Of a stretch of DNA of 64,000 bases, positions 36,096 to 46,612 are shown in pieces. The position numbers were made by a program, and so were the translations under genes. The first letter of the stretch is position 1. Each line of letters opens with the position of its first letter. Source of the DNA: Haematobia irritans (taxonomy: Eukaryota; Arthropoda; Insecta; Diptera; Muscidae). A model generated the notes under the pieces. The model had not been told where the DNA came from, did not search any database, and worked only from the letters and a program-made list of their open reading frames with translations. The stretch lies in the NCBI RefSeq assembly GCF_050003625.1, contig NC_134399.1:34922671-34986670 (forward strand), given 5' to 3'.

Positions 36096-36835
36096 TAAAT
36101 TGAAAGTAACGACTTTTTTGCTGGGTAGTTTTAACCGTACACACAAAAAAATTTCACGTAAATTTTTTCAATTAAAATTTTAATTAAATTTTAAAAAATA
36201 TTCAATTAAAAATTTAATTAATGCAAAAAACTTTTTTAATTGAAACAAAAATCAATCACAAAAATAATAGTATCAATTAAATTTTTAATTGGATCAATTA
36301 ACTTTTTAATTGACCTTCAATTATTTTTTTAATTGATACTATCATTTCTGTGATTGAAGACATTTCAATTAAAAATTAATTGGATCAATTAATTTCGTGA
36401 TTGAATCAGAAAAAAAATTGTTTTGTGTGTAGTACTTTTTCCGTTGTGTCGTTTTAATTGCAGATGTGACACTTGCAGATTTTTTAAACGTTAAAACTTT
36501 TGTGAAACTTTTTTTTTGTCACTGAATTCCATACTTTTTACATTTTTCTACTGTGTTGTACCACGTTTTAATTAATTTCTTTTTAGTACAATAGTTTTTG
36601 TATATTTTGATTAGGGATCGTTTAAAAAATACCGGTGATGTGATCATTGCCTTGAATAAAATCGAACTACGAGTAGTGCGTCTAATACTATAATTTTAAA
36701 CACTTTTTCCTTCTCAAATCACTATGATAGGAAGCTGACAATTGTGACGTCTGAAAATAGGCAAGGAAAATTTGCTGTAGCAACGGGAAACGGGTTTCTG
36801 TCTTGAACTGTTAATGTCAAACAATGTTCCCAGTA
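36096..36835 (+). repeat. Dispersed repeat with MITE insertion
   Basis: The 5' part matches 35490-35575 and the 3' part (36545-36835) matches 1075-1325. Split by the MITE at 36140-36429. Confidence 0.65.
36140..36429. mobile_element. CACACAAAA MITE with TA duplication
   Basis: The inverted ends are CACACAAAAAAATTTC and, reversed, CACACAAAACAATTTT. TA is duplicated at 36138-36139 and 36430-36431. The interior repeats CAATTAAAAATTTAATT palindromes. The related site near 35520 is unoccupied. Non-coding. Confidence 0.8.
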
Positions 36836-38834
36836 ACGGGGATATTTTATCGTGGATGGGTATGAAATTTCTTAGTTGGTGACGTGATTTTCATGGGGAA
36901 ATCCCCATCACGTCCCCAATTTTTTTTTTATTTCCACATCATTAACAAAGAAGCACAGCGAATCGTCAAAAGTTAAAAAAGAAAACTATTCTCCTCTTTA
37001 TTTCGGCACACAATAGGTTGCAAATGGAGTATTTAGATGAGAAACGGACATAGTTTTAACTTATAATTTTATTCAGATTGGCTAACACATTTTTCAACAA
37101 TTGTGAAATAATTTCGTAAGGAATCAAAGTTGTGCTTCGCTATCAATTTTAATCACTGATTTGGACAATATATCCCATAAATATCGAAATGATGATGATG
37201 ATGGTTCATTCACCTACATATTGATCTACCCTTAAATTATAACTATTGAATTAAGTACATTTTCGTTTATAAATACATGGTAACCGAACTCCCATTTTCA
37301 TTTCTCGAGCATTTGGAAAACGATCATAGCAGTCCTGGTGTTGTGTTTCGAAATCTTGAAAAATCTCAACGGTAACGCTGAACCGCAGTATACACGGTTT
37401 TGACGATGTGAAATAAAGACCAACCATTTTACCCCATCTTTAGTTTTTAATGGAGGAGCCATAAAAGCTAAGAAATTCCCAGATTCCTTTACAACTCTAA
37501 ACATAATATTTCTCTTAAAGAGAAATTTCATTTTATTAGAAATTGCCATCGCAATATTTATAAGGTCTAGGAATTTAAATGTACAAACTCTGTTTTAGTT
37601 ATATGTATAATTTTTATATTTCTTCTTTAGCTTACATCTACCACCCACTGTGACAACAGCCACAGTGACATCTTAATTTATTTGTGTGTTTTTTTTATTA
37701 TTTTTCTTCAAACACATCTTCGCTTTTATCTAAGCAATAATAATGATAATAATAATACTAATAGTGCATCAAAGTTTTATTAGTATTCATGAGATACAAA
37801 TTGTTTGTCACCAGAGTTTCTTACTGCAGTTTAATTTTTCACATGTGATGGCGTCATTTTCTTAATGTTTTTTAGCTGTATTTATTCTCTCAGAATTTAT
37901 TTATTTCCCCCGGTTTCTTTTTTGTTTATTTACAATAGCCACACTCGTAATTTGCCAGCATATTGTGGCTCATTTTTTTCCATTGCCTTTTTCTTCAATT
38001 GATTTTAATGGGGATTTTTTTGCATTATTTTTAAATAAGCACAAGTGCTAAGCAAGAATAAAAAAAACAAGAAGAAACACTTCTCTTGAAATTTGTAAAT
38101 AATGTTTTTTTTCGCAAATTGTAGACAAGTGTAATGTAGGCAAGAGGTAAAAAGTGTAATACTGGAATGCGGTCAAATACAATTTGAGCCGCACAAGCAT
38201 TGAAGCACATCTTTATGCAAAATGGCAGTAACCACTTGACTTGCCGCCGCCTATACAATTCGAGAGGGAATTGTATGAAGCTTCAAACATAATGATGACC
38301 TCACTTTTTCGCTTGAGTGTAACGGATTATTTGATTTAGGAAATTATGATGAATAAAACGAAAATCACTTTGAATGCAAATTAGCAGGTTTCCTTAGATG
38401 ACCAAGATTTGTTTTTTTTTTTTGTATAGTCTTTTATGAAGAATTGTGGGTGTAGATAAATTATGGAATATTGATGGAAGTTTTTCGAAGAGATATTGAG
38501 TCAATTTCAACAATTACAAAGTCTGTGGGAAAATAGACTAAATTGAAATTGAATGAGTATTTTATTAGAATTATTAGCTCTTTGTATTTTACCAAAAAAA
38601 AATGTAGAATAATTTGTGTTTTTAAAAAATACAGTCAGCAGGAATTTATTAAAAGAAAAAACGAAAAAAATCTTTTCTGCATTGGTTGCATCGGTTTCAA
38701 AATTTGAAGAAAAATTTATTAACAAACTACCAAATAAAAACATCTTATTTTGCAGTTTTTTCTAACACTGTTGTGGTTTTATGAAAAAAAAAATGTTTCT
38801 TCGAAAGAACTGATTTATTTATTTTTTTTATTCC
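36836..38834. other. Non-coding; one unrecognised ORF
   Basis: A - strand frame at 37298-37549 (83 codons) shows no motif I recognise and no splice or repeat context, so I do not call it a gene. A (GAT)n run lies at 37188-37204. Confidence 0.4.
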
Positions 38835-40262
38835 TTGAGAAAATGTCGTCGAAATTTTATTTCTATAGATAATTTTGTCGAAATTCCTAGAAAAAATATT
38901 GTAAATATTGTCACTTTTTTTTTAGGGAAAAATTTTTTTAAAAAAATTTTCAAAATTTTATTCCTAGAGAAAATTTTCTATAGGAAGAAAATTTTGTAAA
39001 AATTTTATTCCTTGAGAAAATTTTGTCAACATTTTATTCCAAGGAATATTTCGTCAACATTTTATTCCCAGAGAAAATTTTGCCAAATTTGTATGTCTAT
39101 AGAAACTTTTGTCTATATTTAATTTCTATAGAAAATGTTGCCTAAATTTTATTTCTATAGAAAATTTTGTCAACATTTTATTTATATCAAAAATTTTGTC
39201 AAAATTTTATTCCTAGGAAAAATTTTGTCAAAATTGTATTTCTTTGTCAAAGTTGTATTACTTTAGAAAATTTTCTCAACATTTTATTTTTATAGAAAAT
39301 TTTGTAAAAATTTTATTCCTAGAGAAAATTTTGTCAACATTTTATTTATATCAAAAATTTTGTCAAAATTTTATTCTTAGGAAAAATTTTGTCAAAATTT
39401 TATTTCTTTGTCAAAATTGTATAACTATAGAAAATTTTGTAAAAATTTTATTCCTAGAGGAAATTTTGTCAACATTTTATTCCAAGGAAAATTTCGTTCA
39501 CATTTTATTCCCAGAGAAAATTTTTTAAAATTTTTATTTCTATAGAAAATTTTGTCTATATTTAATTTCTATAAAAATGTTGTCGAAATGTTATTTCTAT
39601 AGAAAATTTTGTCAACATTTTATCTATATCAAGAATTTTGTCAAAATTTTATTCCTAGGAAAAATTTTGTCAAAATTTTATTTCTTTGTCAAAGTTGTAT
39701 TACTTTAGAAAATTTTCTCAACATTTTATTTTTATAGAAAATTTTGTAAAAATTTTATTCCTAGAGAAAATTTTGTCAACATTTTATTTATATCAAAAAT
39801 TTTGTCAAAATTTTATTCTTAGGAAAAATTTTGTCAAAATTTTATTTCTTTGTCAAAATTGTATAACTATAGAAAATTTTGTCAAAATTTTACTTTTATA
39901 GAAAATTTTGTAAAAATTTTATTCCTAGAGGAAATTTTGTCAACATTTTATTCCAAGGAAAATTTCGTTAACATTTTAGAGATTTTTTTTTTTTAAATTT
40001 TTATTTCTATAGAAAATTTTGTCTATATTTAATTTCTATAAAAATGTTGTCGAAATTTTATTTCTATCGAAAATTTTGTCAACATTTTATCTATATCAAG
40101 AATTTTGTCAAAATTTTATTCCTAGGAAAAATTTTGTCAAAATTTTATTTTTGTAGAAAATTTTGTAAAAATTTTATTCCTAGAGAAAATTTCGTTAACA
40201 TTTTATTCCAAGGAAAATTTCGTTAACATTTTATTCCCAGAGAAAATTTTGTAAAATTTTTA
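38835..40262 (+). repeat. 29-bp array with 442-bp higher-order repeat
   Basis: TTCCTAGAG/TTCCAAGG variants dominate. Block 39244-39540 recurs at 39686-39980 with a 442-bp period, including the out-of-register TTTCTTTGTCAAAGTTGTA junction. Confidence 0.95.
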
Positions 40263-40648
40263 CTGACTAAACTACAAGTGTAGCTTAACCAACAGAGGAA
40301 AATAATGTTTGTCAAATTTATTTGGGCAAAGCCCTATAGACTGCAAGATGGTTGGATGGACGCAGGTTTCGGAATTACCACATTCCTCATCAGAATCCTC
40401 TACTTGCAGCAAAACTATCAACCAATTATCAGAATAAATTCAGGCAGTTCATTAAACCCAACAATGAACCACACTTGAACCTTCCGAAAAAAGGTTTTAC
40501 ATGATAGCCGGCTTATGCCGAAATAAATTCGTACAAGCATCTCTCTTTTCCTTTGCCACCGTCAAATCATCGATTTGAGTGCAGTTGGCTGGGTTTATTT
40601 TGAGCGTGCTTCCTCTTCTTTCATTCGTTTTGTTTTGTTGTTGTTGTT
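40263..40648 (-). mobile_element. Penelope-like element LTR fragment (probable)
   Basis: Complex sequence between two repeats, carrying the hammerhead at 40341-40409. Upstream of the ribozyme on the - strand are TTTCGGCATAAGCCGG and TATCATGTAAAACC. Hammerheads of this minimal type are known from the long terminal repeats of Penelope-like retroelements, which is why I assign it so. No reverse transcriptase or GIY-YIG coding sequence is present in the window. Confidence 0.55.
40341..40409 (-). ncRNA. Type I hammerhead ribozyme
   Basis: - strand, 5' to 3'. Outer stem I is CTGCAAG (40409-40403) with CTTGCAG (40347-40341), then an internal loop, then GGAT with ATCC. The core CTGATGA is at 40393-40387. 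Stem II is GGAAT/ATTCC with a GTGGTA loop (40386-40371). GAAA is at 40370-40367, followed by a two-pair stem III (AC/GU) closed by CTGC. The cleavage triplet GTC is at 40361-40359, so cutting is predicted between 40359 and 40358. All conserved core positions are present; the one blemish is a T-C mismatch at pair 1.1/2.1. The very short stem III is typical of hammerheads in Penelope-like elements, where it self-cleaves the transcript. Confidence 0.8.
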
Positions 40649-41826
40649 TTTTTATACCCTTCACCGCTACTGTGGTACAGGGTATAATAAGTTTGTGCAT
40701 TTGTATGTAACGCCAAGAAGGAGTAATCATAGACCAACCTTTTAGTATACGGATCGGCTTAGAATTAAATTCTGAGTCGATTTAGCGATGTCCGTCTGTC
40801 TGTCTGTCTGTTGAGGTATTTTTGTGTGCAAAGTACAGCTCGCAGTTTTAGTCCGATTGTCCTAAAATTTGGTATAGGGTCCTGTTTCGGCTCAAAGACG
40901 ATCCCTATTGATTTTGGAAAAAATCGGTTCAGATTTAGATATAGCTGCCATATATATTTTTCACCGATCTGGTCTTAATTGGCGTGTATATCAACCGATC
41001 TTCCTCAAATTCTGTAATATTTATGGGTCTCGAAAAACTTGCAAAATATCAGCCAAATCGGTTCAGATTTAGATATAGCTCCCATATATAGCTTTCGCCC
41101 GATTTACACTCATTTGCCCACAGAGGCCAATTTTTTGCTCCGATTTAGTTGAAATTTTGCATAGGGAGTAGAATTAGCATTGCAACTATGCTTGCCAAAT
41201 TTGGTTGAAATCGGTTCAGATTTGGATATATCTCCCATATATAGCTTTCGCCCGATTTACACTCATATGACCACAGAGGCCAATTTTTAACTCCGATTTA
41301 GTTGAAATTTTGCACAGGGAGTATAATTCGCATTCGCATGCGTGCCAAATTTGGTTGAAATCGTTTCAGATATAGCTCCCATATATATGTTTTTCTGATT
41401 TCGACAAAAATGGTCAAAATACCAACATTTTCCTTGTAAAATCTCCACTGCTTAGTCGAAAAGTTGTAAAAATGACTATAATTTTCCTAAACTTCTAATA
41501 CATATATATCGATCGATAATTCATAAATAAACTTTTGCGAAGTTTCCTTAAAATTGCGTCAGATTTAAATGTTTCACATATTTTTTACTAATATTGTGTT
41601 CCACCCTAGTGCATTAGCCGACTTAAATTTTGAGTCTATAGAGTTGTAGAAGTCTATCAAATTCTGTCCAGATCGAGTGATATTTAAATGTATGTATTTA
41701 GGGCAAACCTTTATATAGCCCCCAACTTATTTGACGGATGTGATATGGTATCGAATATTTAGATCTACAAAGTGGTGCAGGGTATAATATAGTCGGCCCC
41801 GCCCGACTTTAGACTTTCCTTACTTG
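40649..41826 (-). mobile_element. 153B family, full-length copy
   Basis: Reading the - strand, it begins AACAAGTAAGGAAAGTC with the hairpin GTCGGGCGGGGCCGAC and TTATACCCTGCACCAC. It passes through units with the ATATATGGGAGCTATATC landmark and a (CAGA)n stretch. It ends with the perfect 9-bp hairpin TTATACCCT/AGGGTATAA followed by AAAAA. Its order of modules equals that of 153A. No transposase. Confidence 0.85.
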
Positions 41827-41827
41827 T

Positions 41828-42017
41828 TTTTGTCTATATTTGATTTCTATAGAAAATTTCGAAATATTATTTCTATAGAAAATTTTGTCAACATTTTATT
41901 TCTATCAAAAATTGTGTCAACGTTGTATTCCTTGGAAAAATTAAAAAATAAAATTGTGTCAAAATTTGATAATATTTTATTCCTAGAGAAAATTTTGTCA
42001 AAATGTTATTTTTATAG
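41828..42017 (+). repeat. 29-bp array, short
   Basis: Six or seven degenerate units directly after the 153B copy. Confidence 0.85.
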
Positions 42018-42240
42018 ATTTTGGCGCAGAAGCGATGAATTTAACATGGGCTTGTCATAGGACGGAAGTCCTCCATTTCAACAGCCCTTGCACTGAATTT
42101 GCATCACTTCTTTAGGTGTGATCCGAATTCAATGTTTTTCGATGTAAATTAAAAAATTCTGTGATATTTTGTTAAATAAACGCTTGTCGGAAACGTTTGA
42201 CCTCAAATATTTTCAATAATTCAAAATTTTTTCAGATTGG
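42018..42240 (+). pseudogene. Second copy of the PPFQQPLH ORF fragment
   Basis: The frame from 42019 gives WRRSDEFNMGLS, a TAG stop, then DGSPPFQQPLH and TGA. The 3' flank (GCATCACTTCTTTAGGTGTG, GTGATATTTTG, CGTTTGACCTCAAATATTTT) parallels 16540-16700. Disabled and 5'-truncated against a 29-bp array. Confidence 0.65.
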
Positions 42241-42598
42241 ATTTAGCATTTTTGTCGACAAAATTTAAATTATTTGCACCATTTTATAAATTCTTACTCT
42301 GTTTTTAACATATTTGAAACAAAAAAGTTAAAATTATCCATTAAAAGTATGAAAAAACCAAGTTATAAAAAATTGAATTAAAAGAACTTCCTGGTTAGTT
42401 AAAATAAAGAACATCATTGGGAGTGCATCTTCTGGAAGTGCTTTTAAAGTTGTGCCTTTGGAAGAATTTACAAATTTTTTTGCTGGGAAGATTCGTTATA
42501 TGGGCGCCCAACTTGGGGCACTGTAATCACATGAGTGCAATCTATAAGATACCTATTTTGGTGTTGAAGTGACCAGCTAATATTCTTTAGATTATGTT
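42241..42598. other. Non-coding, nothing recognised
   Basis: No supported feature. Confidence 0.45.
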
Positions 42599-42851
42599 AT
42601 TATATCCTCCACCATAGGATGGGGGGTATGTTAACTTTGTCATTCCGTTTGTAACACATCGAAATATTGCTCTAAGAACCCATAAAGTATATTCGAAATT
42701 CCGAGTCGATCTAAGCATCTCCGTCCGTCCGTCTGTTGAAATCTTGCTAACTTCCGAACAAAACAAGCTATCGACTTGAAACTTGGCAGTAGAAGTTTTA
42801 CACAATCCATGGTGGAGGGTACATAAGATGCGACCTAGCCGATCTTACGGC
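42599..42851 (-). mobile_element. 153A copy with all units deleted
   Basis: The - strand 5' end (GGCCGTAAGATCGGC, TTATGTACCCTCCACCATGG) is joined directly to the distal module (GACTTGAAACTTGGC read in reverse, GACGGACGGACGGAG) and the terminal GGAGGATATAA. Both ends are present at 253 bp, with no 153-bp unit left. Confidence 0.8.
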
Positions 42852-42944
42852 CAAATTTAGGCACCAAAATCAAATGAGTGAAATATATTAATTACATATA
42901 GTATTTGTGTGTGGTCCGCTAAGGCCAGAGAACGTAAACGGATA

Positions 42945-43008
42945 GGGCTATATGTGGGTTTGAACCCACGACGAGCATACTAACCATTGTACCTCGGTGG
43001 CTTCCATT
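42945..43008 (-). mobile_element. tRNA-like SINE head fragment
   Basis: - strand: GCCACCGAGGTACAATGG, TTAGTATGCTCGTCGTGG, then GGTTCAAACCC. The A-box-like AGGTACAATGG and B-box-like GGTTCAAACC are spaced as in tRNA genes. It resembles the head of the SINE at 46949 but differs in many places, so it is probably a related SINE relic rather than a tRNA gene. Confidence 0.5.
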
Positions 43009-43949
43009 TCTATGGAATAGATAATTTGGTTCTATTCGACCTTTCTATTGTATACCTATGAGCTTTTAGTAAAAGATGTAAAGAAGAAGTGTTATATTGG
43101 CGCCCAACTTGAGGCACAATATTCCTATAATCTTTAGGTAAGAGATAATTTCGTTAATTTAGTATAAAACAAGGAAATAAATTGTCTTCTTAGATATCCT
43201 TTTGGAAAAAGTCAAACTAACTGTCATTTTTTCATATTCGAACGGTTTTGTTGGAGTGAAACGTCAAGAAAAAGCTGATTTTTTTCTAACTTCAGCTGTT
43301 TTTATTGTTTTGTCGAATAAAACCATTCGTTTTGGATATAAGAAATTGGCTTTAAATCCCTTTGAATGCTTCATCTTCACCACAAAAATTACAACATAAT
43401 CAACATATTTTCTGACACTTGATTAGTTAAAGCCGTAACGCCGTTAGACATTTCCTTGGTATCGTTTTGTCTTTCACTCACACGCACACACACTCACTAA
43501 ATAACAAATTGAGAGGACGCCATCTATTAAAGCGTTGTCTTGCCTCATTTCACCATATATGTTATATGCTGGTGCACTGGCGTTGTCTCAATTTGTGGTG
43601 TGGATTTTTTTTATGAGCTTCATCTTTCTTCCATCATCTCTTGCAAAGTTTATGGAATTCTGGCGTTTGTTTTTCTTTTTATTTCTTTTTTACATTGTTA
43701 GCTTTAACACAACTAAATAAAAGAAGAGCAAATTGAGCAAACCATACATGGCAACAAAAAATAATGATGAGTTTATTTATCTTAAATGCCCCACTGACCA
43801 TTGAAGTAAATGCATGCACATGTTTCATTGCTCCCAAAAAGAAGTAAACATTTTCAGTAAATATACACTGTACATGTACATGTAAATACATTAGGTGTGT
43901 TTTTGGGAACAAACAAAAAATTATTGTGAATTTCTTTCTAGAAAATGGT
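43009..43949. other. Non-coding, nothing recognised
   Basis: No supported feature. A short CA-rich run (CACACGCACACACACTCAC) is near 43479-43497. Confidence 0.45.
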
Positions 43950-44535
43950 TTGTAGGTTTGGGACCTCTTTGCTCTATCTGTTATGGACAGATTCCGGAAA
44001 GAGTTTGAACAATAGTAGTTGACAGGTATTTTGCCAGAGTTGCTTTTTAACACTTCAGGTATGTTGAAGGCAGAGTCTCGGAAAAATTTTTGAACAATGG
44101 GTGCGAACTTGCTGCTACAGACTTTGATCCCATTATCTTAGGTCACACACATGAGGGATAAATGAAAATGGGAGAGTAATTTTCCTCATATCCTTAAAAA
44201 TGCTGCCAAGTTTATTAATCAAGCCCCCATCATCACACTGTTTGATATATAGTAGAGTGTGAAATAAAGACTTGGTCAAATATATTTCTGGGATCCCAAC
44301 TTATCTCTGGGTTCTTTACTCTCTTTTTCGGACAGTCTCCGGAAAACGTTTGAACAATGGGTGCGAACTTGCTGCTACAGACTGTGGGCTCATTATCTTA
44401 GGGTGAAGGATAAATGAAAATGGGAGAATAATTTTCCTCATACCCACAAAAAAATGCTGCCAAGTTTATTAATCAAGCCTCTCACATAAGGAGTCTTCAC
44501 ATTGTATGATATATAGTAGAGTGTGATCTAAAGTT
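43950..44535. repeat. 260-bp tandem duplication of unknown repeat
   Basis: TGAACAATGGGTGCGAACTT at 44091 recurs at 44351. Each copy runs through GCTGCTACAGACT, ATAAATGAAAATGGGAGA, TGCTGCCAAGTTTATTAATC and GATATATAGTAGAGTGTGA. A partial third start is near 43985, and a distant relative is at 47205-47345. Confidence 0.8.
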
Positions 44536-45168
44536 TCATTCTTCTTTAATTGTCGAATAAAACCCGCTTATTATTCCAATGTTTTGGCAAGTCAAATTGT
44601 TTTTTTTTCACATCTTCCAAGAACAATGGTATTTTAAACATATGGTCTCCATGATACGGACGGTCTCTTCTGTCAGCTTGCCTGTATGACATAAACATCA
44701 TTGGCATCAACACCATATCCATCATCTCATATATCAGACCATTTTATACTTGCAATATTTGTTTCATTGTTTTTTCAATATAAGGCACATATGCAAGCAA
44801 AAGCATTTAAACCAGTGTTAAATGATGTTTCTTTGTGTGGATCTTTTTGAAAAATGACAAAAAAAACTCATGCATAATTTTTCTGTGGTTTTTCATTTTG
44901 GTTTCGCTGACATCCGCATCATCGTTGTAGCGTTGATGTTTCAATTACCTTAGATATTGTCACACTCATGCTGTCTCCAGCATGAATAAATGACAAATCC
45001 TGCGGTTTTCCCTCATTTCATAATTATTGTCGCCTATTAGTCAAGGTTATTGGCATCTATGGAGTTTAGAGAGTTGTCTTTTTGCCAACTGGAACTAATC
45101 ATAATTACAGTTATTTCGAAAAGTTGTACATGTTTTAATTTCAATATTTTTCTCTTTTTCTATTTCAG

Positions 45169-45243
45169 GTGAGTACAAATCGAAAACCCTGCCACGCATA
45201 CATTTCGACAACACTATAACACATGATATGTCGCTGAATGAAG
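45169..45243 (+). CDS. Candidate internal exon of a host gene
   Basis: A strong acceptor (TTTTTCTCTTTTTCTATTTCAG, broken here as TTTTTCTC + TTTTTCTATTTCAG, ending at 45168) precedes 75 bases that end in AATGAAG followed by the donor GTAAAT at 45244. Only one frame is open. Using the last two bases of a split codon, it reads EYKSKTLPRIHF... and ends ...MSLNE, 24 full codons, with a G left for the next split codon. The length is a multiple of three, so the exon could be skipped without a frameshift. It is richer in G+C than its flanks and no repeat overlaps it. I do not recognise the protein. If real, this region lies in a large intron-rich gene read on the + strand. Confidence 0.5.
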
Positions 45244-45372
45244 GTAAATTTGATTTTTTACCACAATTTACAGAAATTAATGAAAATCTGCTGCTAATCC
45301 AAAATATAAACATGACTTAAAACCATTTTCATTTTGTATTAATACGCGTAGTCCGAAATTTTAATATATAGG

Positions 45373-46360
45373 TTAGGTTAGGTTAAAGTGGCAGCCCGAT
45401 TAAGATTCAGGCTCACTTAGACTATTCAGTCCATTGTGATACCACATTAACTAAAAGTACCTATTACATATGGGCACTTCTAGTTTTAACCGTTGAACCT
45501 TCTCGATTATTTTCTTCTGTTGAACCAACCAGATTGTTCCAAAAACATTAGCAAACTGCTTAAGTTAACGTTTTCCAGGTCCGCTAGTAATCTGAAGCTA
45601 TATGCCCCTAAAATTTGCTTACGTCTTACACAAAATGCAGGACACTCACACAAGAGGTGTTTTATTGATTCCTTTTCCTCCGCATCATGACAGCTCATAC
45701 AATAGTCATTATACTTCGCACCAATAGTTTTTGCAAAATCGCCTATCAGGCAGCGACCCGTTATAGCAGATATCAGGAGTGATATCTGGCGTCTCGAGAA
45801 CACTAGCATATCTAGTGTGCGGTTTAAGTTTAAATGGGGCCATATTTGCTTGGTGTCGTTACAACCCTTACAATTCTCCCATCGAACATTTGCCATCATG
45901 ACAGCCTTCTCACGCAGTAAGAGCTAGCAGGTAGCCAGAGGCACACCAACAGATTCTAGTTCCCCTGGAATAAGTAAGGTAGTTCCTAGCCTTGCTAGCT
46001 CATCTGCTTCGCAGTTCCCCGGTATGTTCCTGTGGCCAGGCACCCATATTAGGTGAATATTGTGCTGCTCAGCCATCTCATTGAGAGATTTGCGGCAGTC
46101 GATGGCCGTTTTCGAGTTGAGGAACACAGGGTCCAAGGATTTTATTGCAGGTTGACTGTCTGAGTATATATTAATGCCAATATTGCTTGGAGCATTACTT
46201 CTCAGCCAATTCACCACTTCTCTTATTGCTAATATTTCAGCCTGAAAAATACCACAGTGATCAGGTAATCTTTTCGCTATTCGAAGTTCCAGATCTTTAG
46301 AATATATAAGAAATATTCCAATATCCTTTCCTTTCAGTGGCGAAAGTTTCACCATGTTTT
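45373..46360 (-). mobile_element. 5'-truncated LINE with RNase H
   Basis: - strand copy of the element at 2215-3794. It keeps a more complete RNase H domain and the 3' UTR, and ends in TTAACCTAACCTAACCTATA at 45373. The 5' end is truncated near 46360. Confidence 0.85.
45507..46355 (-). pseudogene. LINE RNase H and C-terminus, frameshifted
   Basis: The first part (46355-45924) carries the RNase H stretch CGIFQAEILAIREVVNWL, with the catalytic Glu, INIYSDSQPAIKSL with the second Asp, and WVPGHRN...CEADELARLG. The first Asp strand is lost by truncation. A stop and frame change at about 45900-45925 separate it from ANVRWENCKGCNDTK and the CxxC-x10-HxxC C-terminus, which ends at 45507. In the related sequence at 2800-3654 these parts are continuous (LMLREKAVRMANV), so the break is a lesion of this copy. 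Confidence 0.85.
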
Positions 46361-46398
46361 AATACCAGACATCGATAAAGAGAGTACCGTATCGTTAA

Positions 46399-46559
46399 AG
46401 GTTGAATTACACACCATGCGTCAATCCGTGCGTTGATGGAATGGTTGATTTTTTTCTGTTTGCGGCAGACTATTCGAGTTTTTGATTTCAAAGAGAAATT
46501 TCAACTCTTCAATCATCGGACGCATTGTACGCGTTGAACGCATGGTATGTAATTCTACC
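46399..46559. mobile_element. TTAA-flanked MITE
   Basis: TTAA at 46395-46398 and 46560-46563 flank inverted ends AGGTTGAATTACACACCATG and, reversed, GGTAGAATTACATACCATGC. Non-coding. The TTAA sites suggest piggyBac mobilisation. The ends differ from the MITE at 20456. Confidence 0.7.
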
Positions 46560-46612
46560 TTAACTCCGGGCTAACTTTCTCCCATTGAGACTATGTATTA
46601 TCTACAGCTGGG

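Noticed and set aside
37298..37549. 83-codon - strand frame
   Set aside because: No recognisable domain, no repeat partner in the window, and no clear promoter or splice context.
43679..44053. 124-codon - strand frame
   Set aside because: Overlaps the start of the dispersed 260-bp repeat and AT-rich DNA, with no motif support.
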